A DNA stretch of 12,127 nucleotides from JANYIP01 sp031394045 (lineage in GTDB: Bacteria > Actinomycetota > Actinomycetes > Prado026), in assembly GCA_031394045.1 (NCBI GenBank), contig JANMWN010000297.1, forward strand, positions 1 to 12,127. The letters run 5' to 3'. How positions within the stretch are numbered: position 1 is the stretch's first letter; each line of letters starts with the position of its first letter. A program made the translations under genes and the position numbers. Below the pieces are notes generated by a model. That model worked only from the letters and a program-made list of their open reading frames with translations, was not told the origin of the DNA and did no database searches. Below are positions 6,112 to 12,127 of the stretch, in pieces.

Positions 6112-6205
6112 CCGCCGGGCCGACCGGCTCTGCTCCGCACGCGCCGTACGGACAAGGCTGGGGGTACGGCCAACGGTGGCCGGGACGAGCAGCATGGAGG
6201 ATCCC

Positions 6206-7105
6206 ATGAACGCCAAGCCGATCGTGGTCGGGTACGACGGTTCGAGCAGCAGCCGGCACGCACTGGAGTGGGCGCTGGGCGCCGCACGCGGCCGGCACAC
6301 CTCCGTCTGCATCACGCACGCGGTCCGCCCCTACGTCGACCCGTGGCCGGCCTTCGGCGGGTACGCGATGCCGAACCCGGCCGAGCTGATGACCACTGCC
6401 GAGCGCACCGTCGCCTCGGGCCTGGCCAAGGCGCACAAGCTGGCCCCCGACGTCGAGGTGACCTCGCGGATCGCCTCGGGCAACCAGACCCAGGTCCTCA
6501 TGGAGGACACCGGCGGCACCGAGATGATCGTCGTGGGCTCGCGCGGGCTGAGCGGCTTCGGTGAGCTCCTCGTCGGGTCGACCGGCGTCACGCTCGCGGC
6601 GCACGCCACCTGCCCGGTGGTCATCGTCCGTACCAACGAGCCGACCGATGTCGAGCCGGGCCCGGACGCCAGCCGCATCGTCGTCGGGGTCGACGGGTCC
6701 CCCCTGTCGGAGGATGCCCTCCTCTTCGCACTGGAGCAGGCTTCGGTGACCGGGCATGGCGTGACGGCGATCCATGCCTGGCAGGCCCCGTTCTACGAGG
6801 TACCGGGCAAGGGCGCACCTGTCCCCGAGGGCGTGATCGACGCAGAGTTCCGCGCGGGCGAGATCTCGGCCCTGACCGAGTCGCTGGCCCCGATCTGGGC
6901 CAAGTTCCCCGCGGTCGACGTCCGTCAGGTCGTCGTCCACGCGGACCCGGCCGCAGCCCTGGTCGCTGCCTCGGCCGGCGCGGACCTCGTCGTCGTCGGA
7001 TCGCGCGGGCGCGGCGGGTTCGGGAACCTCCTGCTGGGCTCGGTGAGCCACGCGGTCCTGCACCACGCGCACTCCCCCGTGGCCGTCGTACGCCCCACCA
7101 GCTGA
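6206..7105 (+). CDS. Tandem-domain universal stress protein (UspA family)
   Basis: A 299-aa cytoplasmic protein with two Usp domains (about 4-142 and 157-297). Each starts with a beta strand and Asp (VVGYDGS, D11; VVGVDGS, D163). Each ends with the ATP-binding G-x2-G-x9-G-S motif: G111/G114/G124-S125, and G265/G268/G278-S279. Both domains therefore look able to bind ATP. Such two-domain proteins are common in actinobacteria and are often induced by hypoxia through DosR, which fits the operator-like palindrome upstream. The ATG at 6206 is preferred because GGAGG lies five bases upstream. An ATG at 6194 and a longer frame from 6101 lack Usp-like sequence. The antiporter gene starts 4 nt after the stop, so the two are probably co-transcribed. 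Confidence 0.93.
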   Translation: MNAKPIVVGYDGSSSSRHALEWALGAARGRHTSVCITHAVRPYVDPWPAFGGYAMPNPAELMTTAERTVASGLAKAHKLAPDVEVTSRIASGNQTQVLMEDTGGTEMIVVGSRGLSGFGELLVGSTGVTLAAHATCPVVIVRTNEPTDVEPGPDASRIVVGVDGSPLSEDALLFALEQASVTGHGVTAIHAWQAPFYEVPGKGAPVPEGVIDAEFRAGEISALTESLAPIWAKFPAVDVRQVVVHADPAAALVAASAGADLVVVGSRGRGGFGNLLLGSVSHAVLHHAHSPVAVVRPTS

Positions 7106-7109
7106 TCTG

Positions 7110-8513
7110 ATGGCTACCACGGTGGTGACTCCTCCGGTGGGCAATCAGGTGCCCACCGGACCGGTGAAGGGGCTGGGGCTCACCTCGGCCACCACCTTGG
7201 TCGTGGGCAGCATCATCGGTACCGGCGTCTTCACGATGCCGGCCGTGATGGCGGGGGCCGGGACCGTGTCGATCCTGACCCTCGCTCTGATCTCGGTGTG
7301 CGCGGTGCTGCTCGCCGTGATGTTCGGGCAGCTCACCCGCCGGATCCCTACCAGCGACGGCGGGCTGTACGCGTACGCCCGGCATGAGTTCGGCGACTTC
7401 GCCGGCTTCGTGACGGCGTGGAGCTACTGGATCACCTGCTGGGCGGGGAACGCCGCGATCGTCTCGTCGTGGGTGCTCTACGTCGAGTCGTTGCTCGGCA
7501 TCGACAACCCGTCGACCGGGACCAACCTGCTGATCGCGCTGACCGGGCTCTGGGTGCCGGCGCTGGTCAACCTCGGCGGCCTGCGCGGGATGGCGTGGTT
7601 CCAGAACGTCACCGTGGTGCTCAAGTACGTCCCGCTCCTGCTCGTCGGGGTACTCGGCTGGTTCTTCGTGCAGTCGGCCAACTTCCCGCCGTTCAACGCC
7701 TCGGGCGGATCGCTCTTCGATGCCGTGTCCATCGCGGCCGGCGTCGCCCTGTTCTCGTTCATCGGCGTCGAGTGCGCGGCCATCGCGGCCGGCCGGGTGA
7801 GCAACCCGCGGGTCAACGTGGGCCGCGCCTCCGTCCTCGGTACGGCGGCCAGCGCGTTCCTCTACATCGCCGTCACCGCAGCCGTCATGGGGCTGGTCCC
7901 GAGCGACGCGCTGGTCACCGACGGCGCACCCTTCGTGGCGGCGTTCCAGACGATGTTCGGCAGCGCTGCCTGGGTCGGCAAGACGGTCGCGCTCGTCGCG
8001 GTCGTGTCCGGCATCGGTGCCCTCAACGGCTGGACCATGGTGACGGCCGAGATGCCGTTCGTGGCCGCGAGGGAGGGCCTGTTCCCGCGCCAGTTCGCGT
8101 GGACCAACCGCCGCGAGGTGCCCTGGTTCGGCATCGTCGTCTCGACCGTCGTGGCCTCGGTGCTGATGGCGTACAGCTATGCCGGCGGGACCGTGGGCCT
8201 GAAGGTCTTCAACTACCTGGTCGCCCTGTCCGTGGTCACCGTCGCCATCCCGTACTTCATGTCTGCGACCGCACAGCTGGCCTATCTCGTGTCGGGGCGT
8301 CGCAAGGTGCACGGGCCGCGACTGGCCCGCGACATCGCGATCTCCGTCACCAGCCTGCTGTTCTCGCTCTGGGTGACCGCGTCCTCGGGCTACCAGGCCG
8401 TGTACCAGGCGATCCTGATGCTGCTCGTCGGACTGCCGGTCTACGCCTTCCTCAAGGCGGCCCGCGAGCGGCAGGGCCTCGCCGTCGAGCCGGTGGAGTT
8501 CGAGGCGGTCTAG
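7110..8513 (+). CDS. APC-superfamily amino-acid antiporter, AdiC/ArcD-like
   Basis: A 467-aa inner-membrane transporter with about 12 hydrophobic segments. It resembles the arginine:agmatine (AdiC) and arginine:ornithine (ArcD) exchangers along its length: the unwound TM1 motif GSIIGTGVFTMPA (33-45), GGLYAYAR (84-91), WAGNAAIV (111-118), FSFIGVECAAIAAG (215-228) and GWTMVTAE (307-314). By alignment from memory, the AdiC substrate residues Asn101 and Trp293 correspond to N114 and W308. The gating Trp202 is replaced by F215, so the substrate may differ. The ATG at 7110 is four bases after the Usp stop and has no clear SD, which suggests translational coupling. The stop TAG overlaps, tail to tail, the stop of the opposing CoA-transferase gene. 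No arginine deiminase or decarboxylase gene is in view. Confidence 0.88.
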   Translation: MATTVVTPPVGNQVPTGPVKGLGLTSATTLVVGSIIGTGVFTMPAVMAGAGTVSILTLALISVCAVLLAVMFGQLTRRIPTSDGGLYAYARHEFGDFAGFVTAWSYWITCWAGNAAIVSSWVLYVESLLGIDNPSTGTNLLIALTGLWVPALVNLGGLRGMAWFQNVTVVLKYVPLLLVGVLGWFFVQSANFPPFNASGGSLFDAVSIAAGVALFSFIGVECAAIAAGRVSNPRVNVGRASVLGTAASAFLYIAVTAAVMGLVPSDALVTDGAPFVAAFQTMFGSAAWVGKTVALVAVVSGIGALNGWTMVTAEMPFVAAREGLFPRQFAWTNRREVPWFGIVVSTVVASVLMAYSYAGGTVGLKVFNYLVALSVVTVAIPYFMSATAQLAYLVSGRRKVHGPRLARDIAISVTSLLFSLWVTASSGYQAVYQAILMLLVGLPVYAFLKAARERQGLAVEPVEFEAV

Positions 8514-9751
8514 CGACGAGCGAGGAGGCCGAGCCGACCGGCCCGTTCGGTCAGTTCGTCCCGCGCTCTCGGGTCGGCAGCGTGCTCGATCAGGGCCAGC
8601 GCCTGCCCCGCCTCGCTGCCTCCCCAGAGCACGGCGGTGCCCTGCTCGGTGACCACGGCCGTGTGCTGGAACGAGGTGACCGGTGCCGGGAGCAGGTCGA
8701 CGATCGTCGAGCAGCCGGCCCTGGGGTGCCAGGCATGCAGCGCGATCAGCGCCTGGCCGCCGGCCGAGTGCAGGGCGCCGACCACGAAATCGGTCTGACC
8801 GCCGAATCCTGAGTACACCCGTGACCGTACGTGCGCTGCGTTGGCCTGGGCGTACAGATCGACCTGCAGCGCGCTGTTGATGGACACCATCAGCGGGTTG
8901 GCCGCGATCCGGGCCGGGTCGTTGGCCTTCTCGGTACGCAGCATGGACAGCCGCGGGTTGCGATCGGCCCAGGCGTACAGCTCCTGGCTGCCGAACAGGA
9001 ACGACGCGCTGATGGGCCGGTCCTGGTCGAGCGAGCCGGACTCGTCGAGCCTCCGGACGCCGTCGCTGATCATCTCGGCCCACACCCGCAGCCCGACCCG
9101 ACCCCGGAGCCCGTCCAGCGCCGCGTCCGGCACAGCGCCGATACCGGCCTGCAGGGTGGCTCCGTCAGGTACCCGGGCAGCCACGCGCCGTCCGATCTCC
9201 GCCGCGTTGTCGTCGGCCGGCAGCACCCCGGGCGATGGCAGGGGCTCGTCGATCTCTACGAGCACGTCCACGTCCGCGAGCGGCATCTCGGCATCGCCAC
9301 CGGTCCACGGCATCCGCGGGTTGACCGCGGCGATGACGAGCCCTCCCCTCGCTCGCGCCGCCTCGACGGCGGCCGGGAGGATGTTGACCTCGGCGCCGAG
9401 CGACACGAGCCCGGTACGCGGCGGTGCGACATGAAGGACCACGACGTCAGGAACGAGCGCACCGCGCAGGAGTGCGGGGACCAGCGAGAGCCGGCTCGGG
9501 ACGTACGCAAGGGTCGGCTGGTCACGCATCCCCGGTCCGACGAAACACGTCTCCAGCCGAACGCCCACGCGACTCGGGACACCGACCTGGGCGTTGAGCA
9601 TGTGCAGCGTCCAGACCGGCAGCGCGGCGTCCAGCGCATGCACCAGAGGCCACGGCGTCGCGAAGTTGCCGGCCACCACCACGCGGGGTCGTGCCGTCAG
9701 CCCCGCGACGAGCTGGCCGACCGCGTCGAGAGCGACCGTCCTCGGCGTCAC
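8510..9751 (-). CDS. Family I CoA-transferase / acetyl-CoA hydrolase
   Basis: A 413-aa protein of the acetyl-CoA hydrolase / 4-hydroxybutyrate CoA-transferase (Cat1-like) family. It moves CoA between acyl-CoA and a carboxylate such as acetate. Conserved blocks: GIGAVPDAAL (203-212), WAEMISDGV (224-232), INSALQVDLYAQANA (291-305) and GFGGQTDFVVGA (315-326). E226 in the AEM motif aligns with the Glu that forms the gamma-glutamyl-CoA thioester. The first ~190 residues are the less conserved N-terminal CoA-transferase domain, with LGAEVNILPAAVEAA in place of the usual Ser/Gly-rich form. The start is GTG at 9751, giving a 4-nt overlap (GTGA) with the cydB stop, so translation is likely coupled. 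Substrate cannot be read from sequence. Placement as third gene of a cyd operon is unusual. Confidence 0.88.
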   Translation of the reverse strand: MTPRTVALDAVGQLVAGLTARPRVVVAGNFATPWPLVHALDAALPVWTLHMLNAQVGVPSRVGVRLETCFVGPGMRDQPTLAYVPSRLSLVPALLRGALVPDVVVLHVAPPRTGLVSLGAEVNILPAAVEAARARGGLVIAAVNPRMPWTGGDAEMPLADVDVLVEIDEPLPSPGVLPADDNAAEIGRRVAARVPDGATLQAGIGAVPDAALDGLRGRVGLRVWAEMISDGVRRLDESGSLDQDRPISASFLFGSQELYAWADRNPRLSMLRTEKANDPARIAANPLMVSINSALQVDLYAQANAAHVRSRVYSGFGGQTDFVVGALHSAGGQALIALHAWHPRAGCSTIVDLLPAPVTSFQHTAVVTEQGTAVLWGGSEAGQALALIEHAADPRARDELTERAGRLGLLARR

Positions 9752-10773
9752 GCACCACCGCGGCCCGCGACAACCAGCGCCACCGGGATGTGCCGTCGGG
9801 AGACCCGCTGCCGGAAGACCCAGTAGGTCCAGCTCTGGTAGAGCACGACGAACGGCGTCATCACGGCGGCCACCCAGGTCATCACCGTGAGGGTGTAGTG
9901 CGTGCTGGCGGCGTTCGTCGTGTTGAGACTGTTCGCCGGGTCGGTCGACGAAGGCATGACGTCAGGGTAGAGCGTGGCGAACAGCGTCACGACTGTGAGG
10001 GCCAAGGTCACGCCGGTGAGGGTGAAGGCCCAGCCTTCACGACCGGCCCGGTTGGCGACCGCAGCAGCGACCAGCGCGACAGCCGTGGCCACCGTCAGGG
10101 CCCAGGACAACGGCCGGCCACCGGACACCTGCGTCCACACCAGGAAGACCGCGCCGAGGACCACGACGGGCGGCGCGACCTGCCCGGCGAGCTTCCCTGC
10201 CCTTGCACGGATGTCACCCTCGGTCTTCAGCGCGAGGTAGTGCGCGCCGTGCAGGGTGAAGAGCCCAAGGGTGACCAGCCCGCCGAGCAGCCCGTACGGA
10301 TTGAGCAGGGTGAGCAGCGACCCGGTGAACTCGTAGTTCGCGTCCAGGGGCACGCCATGCACGATGTTGGCGAAGGCGACACCCCAGAGCAGCGCAGGTA
10401 CGGCCGAGCCCCAGAAGATCGCCTGGTCCCAGCCGGCCCGCCAGCGGTCGCTGTCCACCTTGCCGCGGTACTCGAATGCCACGCCGCGGGCGATCAGAGC
10501 CAGCAGGATGAGCAGCAGCGCGAGGTAGAACCCGCTGAACAGCGTCGCGTACCACTCAGGGAACGCCGCGAAGGTGGCTCCCCCGGCCACCAGCAGCCAC
10601 ACCTCGTTGCCGTCCCAGACGGGGCCGATGGTGTTGATCACGACCCGACGGTCGGTCTCGTCGTGGGCGAGCACGGGCAGGAGGATCCCCACGCCGAAGT
10701 CGAACCCCTCGAGGAAGAAGTAGCCGATCCACAGGACCGCGATGATCGCGAACCAGACGTCTGTCAGCGCCAT
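9748..10773 (-). CDS. cydB: Cytochrome bd ubiquinol/menaquinol oxidase subunit II
   Basis: A 341-aa integral membrane subunit of the bd-type terminal oxidase, which reduces O2 with quinol electrons at low oxygen. Signature residues are present: LEGFDFGVGILLP (21-33) and the highly conserved GPVWDGNEVWLL (50-61). It also has a RGVAFEYRGK loop, GLFTLHGAHYLALKTEG near the centre and the C-terminal YQSWTYWVFRQRV. About nine hydrophobic segments are visible. The frame is open 27 codons further upstream, but the ATG at 10773 fits the family N-terminus (MALTDVWF). It also has AGGAG seven bases upstream, overlapping the 16-base gap after the cydA stop. The gene ends in the GTGA overlap with the CoA-transferase. 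cydD and cydC, commonly next in cyd operons, do not follow. Confidence 0.95.
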   Translation of the reverse strand: MALTDVWFAIIAVLWIGYFFLEGFDFGVGILLPVLAHDETDRRVVINTIGPVWDGNEVWLLVAGGATFAAFPEWYATLFSGFYLALLLILLALIARGVAFEYRGKVDSDRWRAGWDQAIFWGSAVPALLWGVAFANIVHGVPLDANYEFTGSLLTLLNPYGLLGGLVTLGLFTLHGAHYLALKTEGDIRARAGKLAGQVAPPVVVLGAVFLVWTQVSGGRPLSWALTVATAVALVAAAVANRAGREGWAFTLTGVTLALTVVTLFATLYPDVMPSSTDPANSLNTTNAASTHYTLTVMTWVAAVMTPFVVLYQSWTYWVFRQRVSRRHIPVALVVAGRGGA

Positions 10774-10789
10774 GTCGTCGCTCCTGCCC

Positions 10790-12127
10790 TCAGTACGCGA
10801 ACGCCATCGGGCGCCGCTCGTCGCTGTCGCCCTCGTTGACGCTGCCGTGGTCATGGTCGCTGCCGTGGTCGCGCGCCGGCTCCGGGAGCGGGCCGGCCTT
10901 GGCGTACCGGAGGAAGCGCGTGAGCTCGACCACCGCCAGCAAGCCGTAGACCAGGGTGAAGGCGATCAGCGACGTGAGCACCGTCCCGACCCCGACGGTC
11001 GGCGACACCCCGTCCTTGGTCAGGAGTCGGACCGCGGCCAGGCCGGTCGGGTTGGGCACCACTACCCAGGGCTGGCGGCCCATCTCGGTGAAGATCCAGC
11101 CGAACGAGTTGGCCAGGAAGGGTGCCACGGACACGAGCACGGCCAGCCGCGCGTACCACCGTCCGGACGGGCTCCGCCCCCGGCGGAACACCCATACGCC
11201 CAGCAGGGCAACCAGGATCGAGAGCATGCCGAGCCCGATCATGAGCCGGAAGCTCCAGTACGTCACGGGCAGGCTGGGTACGTAGTCGCCAGGCCCGTAC
11301 TTGGCCACGGCCTGGGCCTGCAGCTCCTTGATCCCCTGGACCGTCCCGCTGGTCGAGTTGGTGGACAGGAACGACAGGAGGCCGGGGACCGTGAGCGACT
11401 TGACCTCGTCACAGCTCCCGTTGATCGAGCCGATCGCGAGCAGCGAGAAGCCAGCCCCGGTCTCGGTCGAGCAGAGGGCCTCGGCGGCCGCCATCTTCAT
11501 CGGTTGCTGCTCGGTCATGATCTGGGCCTGCACGTGCCCGGAGAGCGTCACGGCGACGCCGGCGATCAGCACGGTGGCCATCCCGACCCGCAGGCTGCGA
11601 CGGAAGGTGTCGGTGTCCGGCTGGACTCTGGCTAGGTCCCACGCCGAGATCGCCAGCACGACTGCGCCCGCGACCAGGAATGCGCCCGCGATGGTGTGCG
11701 GGAACGTGATCAGGACCGTCGGGTTGGTGAGCATCTTGCTGATGCTGGTCAGCTCGGCGCGTCCCGATGTCGGGTTGAACGTCACCCCGACGGGATGCTG
11801 CATGAACGAGTTGGCCGCCAGGATGAAGTACGCCGACAGGTTGACACCGATGGCGACCATCCAGATGCAGACCAGGTGGATCCGTTTGGGCAGCCGGTCC
11901 CAGCCGAAGATCCACAGCCCGAGGAAGGTCGACTCGATGAAGAACGCGGCCAGCCCCTCGATCGCCAGCGGTGCCCCGAACACGTCACCGACGAAGCGCG
12001 AGTACGCGCTCCAGTTCATGCCGAACTGGAACTCCTGCACGATCCCCGTGACCACGCCGAGGGCGAAGTTGATCAGGAAGAGCTTGCCGAAGAACTTCGT
12101 CAGCCGGTACCAGGCCGGGTTGCCGGT
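10790..12127 (-). CDS. cydA: Cytochrome bd oxidase subunit I, 5' end outside window
   Basis: The C-terminal 445 residues of the heme-carrying subunit are visible. The frame is open to the window edge and begins TGNPAWYRLTKFFGKLF, so the GTG at 12055 is internal. Using E. coli numbering from memory, visible residues E57, E65 and H144 sit at a constant offset of 42 from E99, E107 and H186 (b595/d-site and heme ligands). About 42 residues including His19 are therefore outside. Other landmarks: quinol-site QPMKMAAAEA (208-217; K252 and E257 equivalents), the b558 ligand Met in WSFRLMIGLG (M296), and GRQPWVV (350-356). The stretch between quinol site and M296 is short, so this is a short Q-loop enzyme. 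The tail is His/Asp-rich (RDHGSDHDHG). It is the promoter-proximal gene of a cydA-cydB-CoA-transferase operon. Confidence 0.95.
   Translation of the reverse strand, partial: TGNPAWYRLTKFFGKLFLINFALGVVTGIVQEFQFGMNWSAYSRFVGDVFGAPLAIEGLAAFFIESTFLGLWIFGWDRLPKRIHLVCIWMVAIGVNLSAYFILAANSFMQHPVGVTFNPTSGRAELTSISKMLTNPTVLITFPHTIAGAFLVAGAVVLAISAWDLARVQPDTDTFRRSLRVGMATVLIAGVAVTLSGHVQAQIMTEQQPMKMAAAEALCSTETGAGFSLLAIGSINGSCDEVKSLTVPGLLSFLSTNSTSGTVQGIKELQAQAVAKYGPGDYVPSLPVTYWSFRLMIGLGMLSILVALLGVWVFRRGRSPSGRWYARLAVLVSVAPFLANSFGWIFTEMGRQPWVVVPNPTGLAAVRLLTKDGVSPTVGVGTVLTSLIAFTLVYGLLAVVELTRFLRYAKAGPLPEPARDHGSDHDHGSVNEGDSDERRPMAFAY

Noticed and set aside
6092..6112. Rho-independent terminator after the ATPase gene
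   Set aside because: A hairpin is possible, but no T-run follows and the bases fit an operator better. It is kept only as an alternative.
6621..9083. An 820-codon minus-strand open frame across Usp, antiporter and CoA-transferase genes
   Set aside because: The Arg/Asp/His-rich translation is the mirror of well-identified genes. Long shadow frames are expected at this GC content.
9748..10854. cydB starting 27 codons upstream at 10854
   Set aside because: The extra residues are not CydB-like and overlap the cydA 3' end. The ATG at 10773 has a good SD and matches the family N-terminus.
10790..12055. cydA starting at the GTG at 12055
   Set aside because: Upstream codons to the window edge encode typical CydA sequence (TGNPAWYRLTKFFGKLF), so that GTG is internal and the true start is outside.

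Overview
The window is very GC-rich DNA with actinobacterial features: G/C-ending codons, a DUF222 (13E12-type) gene with a LexA-like box, a DosR-like palindrome and a short-Q-loop cytochrome bd. I cannot name the genus; Propionibacteriales/Nocardioidaceae-like is a guess. No rRNA, tRNA or CRISPR array is visible. No gene-free stretch exceeds about 250 bases.

Left third (1-4600), a decaying region. An intact IS256-family element (147-1568) lies between two minus-strand DUF222 fragments. The two fragments cover the same part of the family, so they come from two different paralogues rather than one interrupted gene. Next come an intact DUF1003 membrane-protein gene, a lipoprotein gene with a single-base frameshift, a LuxR-type regulator that has lost its 5' end and part of its DNA-binding domain, and the last ~70 codons of an unidentified plus-strand gene.

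Middle (4639-8513), intact plus-strand genes. A HerA/DUF87-type ATPase is followed by a near-consensus DosR/DevR-like palindrome. Then come a tandem universal stress protein and, 4 nt later, an AdiC/ArcD-like amino-acid antiporter.

Right third (8510 to the edge), a minus-strand operon. cydA (its 5' end is outside the window), cydB and a family I CoA-transferase/acetyl-CoA hydrolase are read in that order. The last two overlap by 4 nt (GTGA). The operon meets the antiporter tail to tail, with the two stop codons sharing CTAG.

The intact genes suggest a low-oxygen or energy-stress module: a high-affinity quinol oxidase, acyl-CoA/carboxylate handling, a universal stress protein and an amino-acid antiporter, with a hypoxia-type operator in front of the last two. 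That link is inference. The left part shows IS-driven rearrangement and gene loss.
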